Positions 39,473-48,857 of a DNA stretch of 64,000 nt are shown here, in pieces. A model generated the notes under the pieces. It ran no database searches and was not told where the DNA came from. It saw only the letters and a list, made by a program, of their open reading frames with translations. Every line of letters starts with the position of its first letter. Within the stretch, counting starts at the first letter, position 1. The position numbers were made by a program, and so were the translations under genes. This stretch comes from Lachnospiraceae bacterium UBA1759 (GTDB lineage: Bacteria > Bacillota > Clostridia > Lachnospirales > Lachnospiraceae), in the NCBI GenBank assembly GCA_002315555.1, contig DCHF01000014.1:1-64000 (forward strand), written 5' to 3'.

Positions 39473-42211
39473 TTACTTGTCACTCGGCGCTGACCACCAT
39501 GTCTGATTGTAGATATCCTTGAACCGATACATCATGCTCGTGCTTTCCTTATCCAGTTCCACACTCCACAGGGATGTCTCGCTCGTGACCTTCATCTGCT
39601 CGCCTAAATAATAGGTGTCCAGATACTCGCCTTCGTAGCTGTAATAGTCACAGATGAAATCCAGCTTGTCACCGGGCTCCAGAGCCGTTGAACTCTTTGC
39701 CAGAACTTCGACACCGTCTGCGTCCGTGTAAACGCGCTGCGCACCGGCGATGTAGCCGTACGGATTCTCGTTATCAAAGACAACCAGCAGGTTCACGCGG
39801 TCATCGTTCAGGAAGGCCGGGATATGACCGGTGATCGTGAAGCTGACACCGTCATCGACCATGGAATCGTAATAGAAAGCAACGACCTGCGGATTTTCAC
39901 CGTCGAGGTTATCGCAGACAGCCATCCAGGTCACGTTCTGCGGAACCAGGAGGTAGCCGTTGTCATCGAAACAGAAAATGTTATCGACACCGAGGTCCAT
40001 GTAGCCCTCGCCGTCATCATAATACATGGACAGCGCAAGCTCGGTTACAAGAGACCACTGTTCCTTATCAAGCAGGATGCCCTTGTTGCCTTCCGGCGTG
40101 GTCTTCCACTCGAGGTTCGTACCGTCAAAATGATTTGCGGCAATGTAGGAAGCCATCTCATCCAGACTGAGTTCGCTTTCCGTCATGAAGTCCATATTGG
40201 TCTCATCCAGGCCGTCGATGGTCGTCATCGAACGTCCGCCCAGGAAGCTGGACAGCAGGCTGGATACGAGCTCCGTCGTCATATCGGACGATGAAGAGGA
40301 CGAATAGCTGGAAGATGCGGAAGAACCGCCCAGCATGCCAAGCAGTGATGAATAGCTGCCGGAAGTACCGCCGGAAGAAACCTGACCGGAAGTAACCTGC
40401 GATGCAAATGTCTGAATGCACTTAGAATAAGAAGTGTCCAGACCGATTTTGTTATACGTGTTGACCGCGGTCTTCACATACTTTGTGCTCTTATAGGGGA
40501 AGTAAATGGATACGCCGTAAGCGTTCGTTACATCCGAAGAGGTCTTGTTGTACTTGATTGCGCTGAGGAGGGCCTTTTCCAGCGCCTTGGCTTCATCGGT
40601 GCCGAGGTTCTTGGCAAAATGGATCAGGTCGATCTGGTCGATTCTGGAGGAAGCCGCAAATTCATGTGTATTGTTTCTTGCACTTGCAACCGTCTTGTAT
40701 TCGCTCTTCAGCATATCGGTCGTCGCATTCGCAAAACTGTTCAGCTTGGACGGAACCGTAGCTGCGAACTCCGCGAGATCGATGACGGAAAGCGTGGTAG
40801 TCTGGCCCTTGCAGGTGGTGCCGCAGACACGGACAAAGTCATCACAGATGTTCTTGCCGATGTTCACGGTGGACATCGAAGTATCCTTGGACAGCTTGGT
40901 CAGCCAATCGGTGTAATACCAGCCCACACCCGGCTCGGACTCTTCCGAAGCGATCATGTAGTCTGCGTAATCATCTAACATCAATGCGGTTTCAGCGGTC
41001 GCCATCAGGCAAGCGTCAAAGCCGATGAAATCGAAGGAAACGCCGGCATCCTTTAACGCGGTGGAGATACCGCTCAGGTCCATGGAACCGGAATTTGAAT
41101 ACTTCTCATCGTAGCCGTAACCGGTAACGGATCCGCCGCCGTGATCCCACAGAATCAGCTCATAGCGGTTAGCCGGGAAATTCTTGCTGCAGTATTTGAT
41201 GAAACCGGACAGTGTGGACGGATCGGTCATCGCCTTAGCGCCTTCATTGTCACTCAGGCAGTACATCTTACCGTCCTTCAGCTGGTAGATCTGGTTCGTG
41301 GAGCTTGAGACCACGCTGTTGTTCCACTTCTTACAGCCGCCGGTATAAACGATCAGATTGATATTGGAATTCAGCGATGCATTCAGCATTTCCTGAAGGT
41401 CGCTGGTACCCATCTTGTACTTTGACTCCAGGTCGGTACCGCAAAGGTAGACCATGATGGTGATGACATCCTTGCCGTTGCCCTTGATCACGGTACGCTT
41501 TGCACGTGCGGACGCTTCTACCGTTTCATCCACCTTACCGGTGTTGTCGTTTCCGCTCCAGGTGTTGTACGTGCCGGTGGTCTGCGCCGTCGTCGTGGTC
41601 GTTGTGCTGCTTCCGGTCGATGTCGTATCCGTCGTCGCCACCGCCTGCGTCAGGGTATCATAGCTGCCCTGTCCGGTACCGCCAAGCAGGCCGGAAATAC
41701 CGAGGCTGGAAAGGACGGAGCTGAGGTCCGACGTACCGTAGAGTGACTCCAATGAGCCGATTCCGCTGCTCTGCGTTGTCGTAGTCGCAACGGTCTGCGA
41801 CTGCTGTGTATAGCTTCCGGTATCGCCGCCGCCAAGAAGGCTTGAAAGACCGGTACCGCCGCCGCCCAGCAGTGCAATGATCGCAATAATGATCACATAT
41901 TTGCCGAGACCGCCTTTTTTCGCAGAGCTGCCGCCGCCTGAAAGCGCCGCGCCTACCAGGCTGCCGACCAGATCGGAAGACGTGCTTCTTTCGCCCTGAT
42001 CCGACGGGCTCGTATTATTGGGACGCTGTGTACCGGTGGGACGGGAACTGTTCTGCTGCTGGGAACCCTGGCCGGTCTTGCTGCCGTCCGGGTTCTCACC
42101 TCTGGGGCCGTTTCCTACCGGACCGGTGCCGAGGCCATCGCCGCGCTTATGGACATTTCCACTGCCGTTCGCAACACGTCTTTTACGTTCATTCGAAGTG
42201 TTATCTGCCAT
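39473..42211 (-). CDS. Large clostripain-family (C11) membrane-anchored protein
   Basis: This 912-residue protein has a low-complexity cytoplasmic N-terminus rich in Gly/Ser/Asn, one membrane helix at about residues 108-128 and a Thr/Ser/Gln-rich outer linker. A C11 peptidase domain follows from about residue 250: ITIMVYLCGTDLESK, catalytic His in LILWDHGGGS and Cys in IGFDACLMATAE. A Ser-rich stretch near residue 620 leads to a C-terminal beta region of unknown type. Clostripain-like enzymes cut after Arg/Lys and often self-activate. GGAGAG precedes the ATG. It overlaps the malQ ribosome site, but a functional link is not evident. Confidence 0.85.
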   Translation of the reverse strand: MADNTSNERKRRVANGSGNVHKRGDGLGTGPVGNGPRGENPDGSKTGQGSQQQNSSRPTGTQRPNNTSPSDQGERSTSSDLVGSLVGAALSGGGSSAKKGGLGKYVIIIAIIALLGGGGTGLSSLLGGGDTGSYTQQSQTVATTTTQSSGIGSLESLYGTSDLSSVLSSLGISGLLGGTGQGSYDTLTQAVATTDTTSTGSSTTTTTTAQTTGTYNTWSGNDNTGKVDETVEASARAKRTVIKGNGKDVITIMVYLCGTDLESKYKMGTSDLQEMLNASLNSNINLIVYTGGCKKWNNSVVSSSTNQIYQLKDGKMYCLSDNEGAKAMTDPSTLSGFIKYCSKNFPANRYELILWDHGGGSVTGYGYDEKYSNSGSMDLSGISTALKDAGVSFDFIGFDACLMATAETALMLDDYADYMIASEESEPGVGWYYTDWLTKLSKDTSMSTVNIGKNICDDFVRVCGTTCKGQTTTLSVIDLAEFAATVPSKLNSFANATTDMLKSEYKTVASARNNTHEFAASSRIDQIDLIHFAKNLGTDEAKALEKALLSAIKYNKTSSDVTNAYGVSIYFPYKSTKYVKTAVNTYNKIGLDTSYSKCIQTFASQVTSGQVSSGGTSGSYSSLLGMLGGSSASSSYSSSSSSDMTTELVSSLLSSFLGGRSMTTIDGLDETNMDFMTESELSLDEMASYIAANHFDGTNLEWKTTPEGNKGILLDKEQWSLVTELALSMYYDDGEGYMDLGVDNIFCFDDNGYLLVPQNVTWMAVCDNLDGENPQVVAFYYDSMVDDGVSFTITGHIPAFLNDDRVNLLVVFDNENPYGYIAGAQRVYTDADGVEVLAKSSTALEPGDKLDFICDYYSYEGEYLDTYYLGEQMKVTSETSLWSVELDKESTSMMYRFKDIYNQTWWSAPSDK

Positions 42212-42392
42212 TTATTTCTCTCCTCTTTTACAACTGCCGCATGCCGGAGCGGTATACGGACTTGATTCCGCTGCCGGATCTCCATAAAAATTGACCGGAC
42301 AGTGGTTATTATCCGGTCAATTATATCATATTTTAGACTTTGATGTAAATACTATAGAAAGGAACCCTTGTCGATTTTTGCAGCGTAAGTCC

Positions 42393-44132
42393 TCAGTCGC
42401 GTGCGGCATTGCTCTGGATACGGTCCATACGGGCGTAGATTCCGTCCAGGGCCACAAGCTCTTCATGCGTGCCCTGCTCGGCGATCCTTCCGTCTTCAAT
42501 GACGATGATCTGATCTGCATTGCGAATCGTGGAAAGACGATGCGCAATGGCAAGGATCGTGCGGGAACCGGTGATGCCGCTAATGGCCTTCTGAATCTCG
42601 CGCTCAGTCTCCACATCGACGGAAGCGGTCGCTTCATCCAGGATGATGATCGGGGACTTTCGTAAGATCGCACGGGCGATGGCGATCCGCTGCTTCTGTC
42701 CGCCGGAAAGACGGACGCCGCGCTCACCGACGCGGGTGTCGTAGCCATCGGGCATGTCCATGATGTCCTCGTGAATGAAGGCAGCCTTGGCAGCCGCAAT
42801 GATCTCTTCCTCCGATGCATCCGGCGCAGCATAACCGATATTCTCTGCGATCGTTCCGTTGAACAGGAACGTATCCTGCAGCACCGGGGAAATATTCTTT
42901 CTCAGGCTGTCCAGCGTGGCCTCGCGAATGTCGATGCCATCGATCAGCACACGGCCTGCATCCGGCTCATAAAAGCGGGAAACCAGCTGCGTGAGCGTAG
43001 TCTTACCGACGCCGGTCGGTCCGACGAACGCCACCATCTTGCCGGGCGCTGCCGTAAAGGAAATGTCCTTCAGCACCGGCTCCCCGTTTTCATAAGAGAA
43101 ATCCACGTGATCAAAGGTGATCTCACCCTGCACACGGCCGATGTCCTTTGCATTCTCCGCATCCTTGATCTTGGGCGGTGCGTCCAGGATCATCATGACA
43201 CGCTCCGCACCCGCCAGGGACTGCTGCATGCTCTCCAGCAGATTCGCCATGCTGCTGACCGGCTGATAGAACAGGCTCAGGTACAGCATAAACGCAACGA
43301 TATCCGCCACGGACAGATTGCCGTGATAGGCAAGGAAGCCGCCGCAGCAAACGACGAGGATCGTCCCGATGGCTGATAAGAACTCCACGGACGGATGGAA
43401 GATCGCACTGATCTTCAGCGCGGAAAGCATCGCGTGTACATGCTCGAAATTCTTCTCATCCACACGATCTCTTTCATAATCCTCCTGCCCGAAGGACTGG
43501 ATCTCATGGATACCGGACAGATTGTCCTGCAGCTTGCCGTTCAGCTGGCCCATTTTCCGGGTCGAGGTCTGGAAATACGGCCGCACCTTCTTTGCAAAAA
43601 TGACACCGCTGATCAGAATGAGCGGGATCGGAATACAGGTGATCAGTGCCAGCTTGGCATTGATGAAGAGCAGGATCACAAATACGCCGATGAAGGTGAC
43701 GCCGTTTGTGATGATATCCGGAATGATATGGGCGTATAAAAGCTCGAAGTCGCGGGTATCATTGACCACACGGCTCATCAGATCACCGGTCTCCTTGTCA
43801 TGGAAGAACTGGAGTTCCAGATGCTGCAGTTTGTCGTAGACCTTCGTACGGAGGTCGCCGACCAGGTACCAGGCCGCTTTATGCGCCAGATAGTTGTTGC
43901 AGAAGCGGAACAGGATTCGTGAAAGATACAGCCCCACCAGCGTAAAGGTCAGCACCCAGATCGTACGGATGCTGCTCTCGTCCATCCCCTGTTCCACCAG
44001 GCCGGTCAGTGCGGAAAGCACGCGCGGAGCGGCCAGATTGACTCCGGTCAGGGCCAGAGTGGAGAGGATCGCAACAACATATAGTTTTCTGTATCGAACC
44101 GCTTCTCTTGACAGTTTAAGTAATAATTTCAT
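42393..44132 (-). CDS. ABC exporter, fused membrane and ATPase domains
   Basis: A 579-residue ABCB-type half-transporter with six membrane helices in the first 300 residues and an ATPase domain holding Walker A GPTGVGKTT, signature LSGGQKQRIAIARA, Walker B ILDEATASVD and the switch AHRLSTIRNAD. It should act as a homodimer exporting lipids, peptides or drugs. GGAGAC lies 9 bases before the ATG. It follows the zinc-ribbon gene by 42 bp and may share its transcript. Substrate unknown. Confidence 0.92.
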   Translation of the reverse strand: MKLLLKLSREAVRYRKLYVVAILSTLALTGVNLAAPRVLSALTGLVEQGMDESSIRTIWVLTFTLVGLYLSRILFRFCNNYLAHKAAWYLVGDLRTKVYDKLQHLELQFFHDKETGDLMSRVVNDTRDFELLYAHIIPDIITNGVTFIGVFVILLFINAKLALITCIPIPLILISGVIFAKKVRPYFQTSTRKMGQLNGKLQDNLSGIHEIQSFGQEDYERDRVDEKNFEHVHAMLSALKISAIFHPSVEFLSAIGTILVVCCGGFLAYHGNLSVADIVAFMLYLSLFYQPVSSMANLLESMQQSLAGAERVMMILDAPPKIKDAENAKDIGRVQGEITFDHVDFSYENGEPVLKDISFTAAPGKMVAFVGPTGVGKTTLTQLVSRFYEPDAGRVLIDGIDIREATLDSLRKNISPVLQDTFLFNGTIAENIGYAAPDASEEEIIAAAKAAFIHEDIMDMPDGYDTRVGERGVRLSGGQKQRIAIARAILRKSPIIILDEATASVDVETEREIQKAISGITGSRTILAIAHRLSTIRNADQIIVIEDGRIAEQGTHEELVALDGIYARMDRIQSNAARD

Positions 44133-44174
44133 AGTCCGTAAGTCTCCTGTTTATGCGGCGGTCCACCGCATTGT

Positions 44175-44627
44175 TCAGCGAAGATACTGAATGCCCCAGA
44201 GGATCTCTTCGAGCGAGCTGCCCGAAAGGAAATATGCCAGAACAATTAACGTAATGCAGGCAATAATGCCGATGATCTGCCAGATCAATACAGCCTTGGC
44301 GAAGTGCTTCAGGCTGAGATTCTTCGGTGCCGAGCTTAAGATGATGCTCAGGATGAAGCCCGCGACCGGAACACTGAAAGCCAGCATCAGCCAGAAGAAT
44401 CCGGCGGTCGGGACCGGCTTGGTGTAGATCAGGGAGGTCGGGCTTACGCCGCGAGCCGGTACCGGAGCGGGAGACGGTTCAGCAGGTGTCACCGGCTGTT
44501 CCGGGGTCTCAACTGCAGGCTGCTCCGGAGCCTCGGGCTGTGTCGCAGGCGCACCGGCAGCTGCACCGCAATTCGGGCATACCGTTACATTCTCTTCAAG
44601 TTTGTTACCGCAATTCGTACAGAACAT
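44175..44627 (-). CDS. Zinc-ribbon protein with two membrane helices
   Basis: A 150-residue protein: N-terminal zinc ribbon (FCTNCGNKL and VCPNCGAAA), a Pro/Glu/Ala-rich linker of about 40 residues and two C-terminal membrane helices. Proteins of this shape are common in Firmicutes and mostly unassigned; they may be membrane stress or scaffold proteins. The ATG at 44627 has an AAAGGAG site; one at 44642 does not. It lies directly upstream of the ABC exporter gene. Confidence 0.82.
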   Translation of the reverse strand: MFCTNCGNKLEENVTVCPNCGAAAGAPATQPEAPEQPAVETPEQPVTPAEPSPAPVPARGVSPTSLIYTKPVPTAGFFWLMLAFSVPVAGFILSIILSSAPKNLSLKHFAKAVLIWQIIGIIACITLIVLAYFLSGSSLEEILWGIQYLR

Positions 44628-44837
44628 AAAAACTCCTTTCATATCGACGCAGTATCCGCAGTCTCATTTTCGTGTTTCTCTGCGGATATCATGATTCAAC
44701 ATTTTATCATATCCCCGAAAGGGATTTCAACCGTTTCGGTTTCAAAAAGCCGATATGTCACATCATATGCGGAATATTTCCTTTGATCAGCGCAATTTCG
44801 GAAAGGTCTGCAAGTTGGCATCGACCGATGCCGGAAA

Positions 44838-44849
44838 ATATGCTATAAT
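44838..44849 (+). promoter_or_regulatory. Extended -10 promoter of the AEC gene
   Basis: TGCTATAATG at 44841-44850 is an extended -10 (TG-n-TATAAT) with no clear -35. The rest of the gap (44643-44882) shows nothing else definite. Confidence 0.6.
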
Positions 44850-44882
44850 GAATTATTCAATTATTTCCGAAAGGAGATTCCG

Positions 44883-45836
44883 TTGGAAAACCTGATCTTT
44901 GCCCTGAACGCCACGGTACCCGTCTTTCTTCTGATGGTACTGGGCGGTCTCTTCCGCAAGCTGAAATGGATCGATGAATCCTTTGCTTCCAAAATGAATA
45001 AATTCGTCTTCCTGGTGCCGCTGCCCGTCCTGGTCTTCAAGGACCTGGCGGTCGTGGACCTGCAGGAAGCCTGGAACACCAAATTCGTTCTCTTCTGTTT
45101 TGCCGTTACCGTGCTCAGCATTCTGCTCACGGTACTGATCGCGCTTCTTTTTGACCGAAACATCCGCGGTGAGTTCATCCAGTCCTCGTACCGCAGCAGC
45201 GCCGCGCTTCTCGGAATCGCTTTTATCGTCAACATTTACGGGGATTCCGGTTTTGCGCCGCTCATGATCATCGGAAGCGTGCCGCTTTATAACATCATCG
45301 CGGTCATCGTCCTGTCGCTGTTCAAGCCGACGGAGGACGGTTCCAAGCCGAAGCTCGACCGTAAGCTGGTTAAAAAGACGCTGATCGGCATCGTGACCAA
45401 TCCGATCCTGATCGGCATTGCTGCCGGCCTTCTGTGGTCCGCGTTGAAGCTTCCGGTCACCGGGATCTTCAAAAAGACCGTGGACAATCTTTCCGCCGTC
45501 GCCACGCCGATGGGCCTCATGGCCATGGGCGCCATGTTCGACGCAAAAAAAGCTTCCGGCCAGCTGAAGCCGGCAATTACCGCCACGTTCCTGAAGCTGT
45601 TCGGTTTCTGCCTCGTCTTCCTGCCGCTTGCCGCCCTTATGGGCTTCCGCAATCAGGAAATGGTGGCGATCCTCGTCATGCTGGGCTCCGCAACCACCGT
45701 CAGCTCCTTTGTCATGGCACGCAGCATGGGACACGAAGGCGTGGTCAGCTCCACCGTCGTCATGCTGACTACGGTGCTTGCCGCGTTTTCACTCACCCTG
45801 TGGCTGTTCCTTTTACGGACCTTCGGACTGATCTGA
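44883..45836 (+). CDS. AEC-family transporter (auxin efflux carrier type)
   Basis: The 317-residue protein has about ten membrane helices in two five-helix halves, with the AEC opening NATVPVFLLMVLGGLFRKL and LMAMGAMFD in the second half. Bacterial members export or exchange malate or other organic anions. The start is TTG at 44883 with an AAAGGAGA site; no ATG fits. An extended -10 promoter precedes it. It is a single-gene unit, with the amidase gene 91 bp downstream. Confidence 0.88.
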   Translation: MENLIFALNATVPVFLLMVLGGLFRKLKWIDESFASKMNKFVFLVPLPVLVFKDLAVVDLQEAWNTKFVLFCFAVTVLSILLTVLIALLFDRNIRGEFIQSSYRSSAALLGIAFIVNIYGDSGFAPLMIIGSVPLYNIIAVIVLSLFKPTEDGSKPKLDRKLVKKTLIGIVTNPILIGIAAGLLWSALKLPVTGIFKKTVDNLSAVATPMGLMAMGAMFDAKKASGQLKPAITATFLKLFGFCLVFLPLAALMGFRNQEMVAILVMLGSATTVSSFVMARSMGHEGVVSSTVVMLTTVLAAFSLTLWLFLLRTFGLI

Positions 45837-45927
45837 GCACTCCGAACCTCCGCCTGTATACCATTTTCAACACGGATCGTGTCACTTCTTGTGACGCCCT
45901 GCATACTTTCTATTACGGAGATTTGAT

Positions 45928-47334
45928 ATGACTTCTTCAATGAAAAAACTCACCGTTCTTATTCTTTCTTTCGCCCTGACGCTGACTTCACTCGCCGCCT
46001 GCGGAAAAGGCAGGAATGAGACCGCCGCTTCTTCCGATGAAACGATCACAACGGAAGCATCCGCCGCGGAATCGACCGCTGCAACGACTGCAGCACCGGA
46101 AGAGACCACAGAAGAGGCCGTTTCCGAGGAGACCACGACGGTTCCCGAGGAGACGGAGCCCGAAGTTCTGCTGGCCGCATATGCGAATCCGTTCCTGACC
46201 GTATCCGACGAACTGAACATCCGCAAGGAACCGTCCACGGAGGCACAGATCATCGGCCATCTGAACAAATTTGACGGCGGCGAGATCCTGAATGTGACGG
46301 AAGACGGCCAATGGCTGCACATCACATCGGGCGCTGTGGAAGGCTATGTTTTTGCCGCAAATACCGTTTCCGGCGCAGATGCGGAGGCACAGGCCGCCGG
46401 CCACACGGTCGATACCGCCGTTGTCACCGCAGAAGCTGCCAACATCCGTGACGCCGCCTCCACGGAGTCCAATGTCATCGACTCCGCCGTTTCAGGCACT
46501 GCTTTTGAGATCACCGGAACAGAGGGCGACTTCTACAAGATCGCGACCGCAAACGGAACCGCGTACATCAGTAAGACCGTGGTTTCCTTCTGCCGCACCT
46601 TAAGAGCCGCCTCCGCTGTTGAAACGGAGCCCGAAACCACGCCCTCAGGCAACGACTACGTCATCAATCCGGGGAATCCGGCTGCCGTCACAACAGGTAC
46701 GAACGGTATCACCGTCTGCATCGACCCGGGCCACCAGCAGCACGGCATCTCCGAGCAGGAGCCCAACGGCCCCGGTTCCTCTGTCATGAAAGCCAAGCTC
46801 ACGACCGGCACCTCCGGCTGTGTCACCGGTAACGTGGAATATCAGGTCAACCTGGATGTTTCTCTCAAGCTGCAGGCCGAGCTTGTCTCCCGCGGATACG
46901 GCGTTGTCATGATCCGTACCAACAACGATTGCCCGTTAAGTAACGCAGAACGCGCCCAGGTGGCCAATGCTTCCGGCGCCCAGGTCTTTGTCCGTGTCCA
47001 CTGCAACTCGCTGGACAACAGCGCAGTCACCGGCATCATCAACTATGCGCCGTCCGCTGCGAACCCGTACCTGAACGCCGACCTGGTAAATAAAAGCAAT
47101 TCTCTTGCCGCCCTCCTTGCGGACCGCATGTGTGCCCGTACCGGCGCGCAAAACCGCGGTGTCCTCCAGGACGATGGCATGACTGGCATCAACTGGTGCA
47201 CCATCCCGGTGGCCATCGTGGAGATGGGCTTCATGTCCAATCCCACAGAGGATCAGCTTTTGGGTGATCCCGCCTACCAGACCAAACTGGCGCTGGGTAT
47301 GGCAGATGGTATTGATGCGTATTTTGGACGATAA
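45928..47334 (+). CDS. N-acetylmuramoyl-L-alanine amidase lipoprotein with two SH3 domains
   Basis: A 468-residue lipoprotein (lipobox LAAC) with a Glu/Thr-rich linker, two SH3b domains (about residues 87-145 and 160-225: DELNIRKEPSTEAQII and AANIRDAASTESNVID) and an Amidase_3 domain from about 265. The zinc and catalytic residues are in CIDPGHQQHG, GNVEYQVN, VRVHCNS and IVEMGFMSN. It cuts the bond between N-acetylmuramic acid and L-alanine in the wall. A GGAG site precedes the ATG at 45928. A terminator follows. Confidence 0.95.
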   Translation: MTSSMKKLTVLILSFALTLTSLAACGKGRNETAASSDETITTEASAAESTAATTAAPEETTEEAVSEETTTVPEETEPEVLLAAYANPFLTVSDELNIRKEPSTEAQIIGHLNKFDGGEILNVTEDGQWLHITSGAVEGYVFAANTVSGADAEAQAAGHTVDTAVVTAEAANIRDAASTESNVIDSAVSGTAFEITGTEGDFYKIATANGTAYISKTVVSFCRTLRAASAVETEPETTPSGNDYVINPGNPAAVTTGTNGITVCIDPGHQQHGISEQEPNGPGSSVMKAKLTTGTSGCVTGNVEYQVNLDVSLKLQAELVSRGYGVVMIRTNNDCPLSNAERAQVANASGAQVFVRVHCNSLDNSAVTGIINYAPSAANPYLNADLVNKSNSLAALLADRMCARTGAQNRGVLQDDGMTGINWCTIPVAIVEMGFMSNPTEDQLLGDPAYQTKLALGMADGIDAYFGR

Positions 47335-47338
47335 TCGC

Positions 47339-47367
47339 AAAAAGCAGCGTTTACACGCTGCTTTTTT
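47339..47367. terminator. Intrinsic terminator after the amidase gene
   Basis: AAAAAGCAGCGT pairs with ACGCTGCTTTTTT around TTAC, and the A and T flanks make it usable from both sides. Confidence 0.92.
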
Positions 47368-47375
47368 GCTGAAAA

Positions 47376-47933
47376 TTAATGTTTCAAATCATCTCCCCCA
47401 GCCCGTTTTGAAGGTCCTCCATGCCATACAGCACCAGTAAATACAGCGGGACCATATATGACCGCTGCCGCAAAAACGATTCCAAATGCACCCTCCCGTA
47501 TCTGAGAGAGAAATACGGAAAGGGGATACTGAAACGCATCATCAAACATGACCCGCGGCAGTTCCACCTGGTTCCAGTAATCAATCATTACCAGAATCGC
47601 AGCAGCTGCCACCTCACCTTTGGATATCGGGATTACGATCGACCATAGTCTCCGCCATATCCCTGCGCCATCGACCTCCGCAGCCTCCAGGATCTCCACA
47701 GGTATCCGCTTCATATATTTTGTAAGCAGATAAACTGAGAAGGGAGAAAAGATTCCCGGAAGCCAAATGGAAAAACGAGTGCCCAGAAGATGAAGTGCTC
47801 TTATGGCTTCGTAGTTTGGTATCACAGTCACCTGATACGGGAGCATCATAAACACGAGGTATAAAAACAATAGTCCTGAAAACAGACGTCCACATGGTGG
47901 CCGAGCAGATAAATGCAGCTTCCAGACACACAT
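47376..47933 (-). pseudogene. Broken sugar ABC permease (MalG-like), truncated and frameshifted
   Basis: The readable part has YLVFMMLPYQVTVIPNY and the EAA loop EILEAAEVDGAGIWRRLWSIVIP of carbohydrate ABC permeases, then NQVELPRVMF. The first 80 or so residues are missing; the 5' side runs into a broken lipoprotein gene. Near the 3' end the frame breaks at an AT run (47454-47459): adding one AT pair would read VIYMVPLYLLVLYGMEDLQ and stop at 47384, a normal family ending. No cognate binding protein or second permease remains. Confidence 0.88.
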
Positions 47934-48325
47934 ATTTGATCCACAAGATAATCTTCTGTCGGCCCTATCAGCAGCGTTCTTTGAAGGCTTTCTTTTTCAC
48001 ACATAAACACTACGTGACGTGCGGTTTCATTTCCGGGTTCAAATTCACGCCTGTAAATATAAAAAGTTCCATCCGTCACTGCGATATAATTTTCGTTATA
48101 CTCATAGATATCGATTATCTGTTTGTCAGGTTGATAAATAAGATTGACAGCATTGAATAATTCTTCATCGGCAAGCGTATTTTCAACTGAAAACACCGTC
48201 AAGCTCTCCATTTCAGTTTTTACATTCCCCTCCAAAACAGTGGAATCCATAGTATCAGCTTTTGAACCACATCCAACAATGGTCATAAAAAACAGCCATA
48301 GAACACAATTAATTAAGTACTTCAT
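47846..48325 (-). pseudogene. 3'-truncated lipoprotein fused to permease sequence
   Basis: The frame opens with a lipoprotein signal (WLFFMTIVGC) and an acidic mature part with TVFSVENTLADEELFNAVNL and IYEYNENYIAVTDGTFYIYRR, suggesting a beta-propeller-like or strand-rich protein. Its last 20-25 codons (from about 47925) are permease sequence read in another frame, so the true C-terminus is lost. It may still be expressed as a short lipoprotein. No ribosome site is obvious, since an IS-like end lies directly upstream. Confidence 0.7.
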
Positions 48326-48329
48326 TCTC

Positions 48330-48360
48330 TGTACCGACCCCCAAAAGTTAGACCCAAAAT
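48330..48360. mobile_element. IS3-family-like terminal repeat remnant
   Basis: TGTACCGACCCCCAAAAGTT followed by AGACCC closely resembles the ends of IS3/IS150-group elements. No transposase or second end is nearby. It sits right at the start of the truncated lipoprotein gene, consistent with deletion events around a lost element. Confidence 0.65.
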
Positions 48361-48399
48361 GGGTATCCGAAATACTTTAGGGTCTGCTAGAACAGTAAT

Positions 48400-48434
48400 A
48401 AAGGGCAAGGCGTTCATCGCTCCTTGCCTTTTTT
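48400..48434. terminator. Intrinsic terminator
   Basis: GGCAAGG and CCTTGCC pair around an 11-base loop and are followed by six T. On the minus strand it can end the 48858-48462 operon, with a shorter T run. Confidence 0.75.
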
Positions 48435-48461
48435 GTTATGAGATTCAGCCATCTTCCAAAA

Positions 48462-48854
48462 TCATTGCATCTCAACTAATACTGCATCTTCTACTGCAAA
48501 CATATCCTCGGCAGCGCCGCCAACAATTCCTTTCCAAGCCTGTTCAAAGGTGATTTCCTGATTAGTAAGATACACAAATGTACTGTCCTTTATAGCTGCC
48601 GGCATTCTTCCGCTGAGTTCCTGACGAAATTTGTAAGAATATCCTCCGCACTCCCATGTGCCATCGCTCAGTTTATAATAGGTTCTGTTTCTAACCCTTT
48701 CACCTTTATTTATTAATTCGCTGCTTTGTTCAAACGGCGTTTTCTCATACCGCTCCACTATATATGGTTTTTTTAGAATTATTGCCGCCGCTAAAATAAT
48801 CGAAATGCCAATGATTACCATCAAAACAAAACAAACTCTTGTTCTTGTTTGCAT
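48462..48854 (-). CDS. Small membrane-anchored protein of unknown function
   Basis: A 130-residue protein with one N-terminal helix (VCFVLMVIIGISIILAAAIIL) and an outer domain with the run TYYKLSDGTWECGGYSYKFRQ. No family is recognised. GGAGGT precedes the ATG, which lies 3 bp after the stop of the secreted hydrolase-like gene, so the two are made together. It may be a membrane partner or immunity-type protein for that product; this is only inferred from position. Confidence 0.7.
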   Translation of the reverse strand: MQTRTRVCFVLMVIIGISIILAAAIILKKPYIVERYEKTPFEQSSELINKGERVRNRTYYKLSDGTWECGGYSYKFRQELSGRMPAAIKDSTFVYLTNQEITFEQAWKGIVGGAAEDMFAVEDAVLVEMQ

Positions 48855-48857
48855 GTT

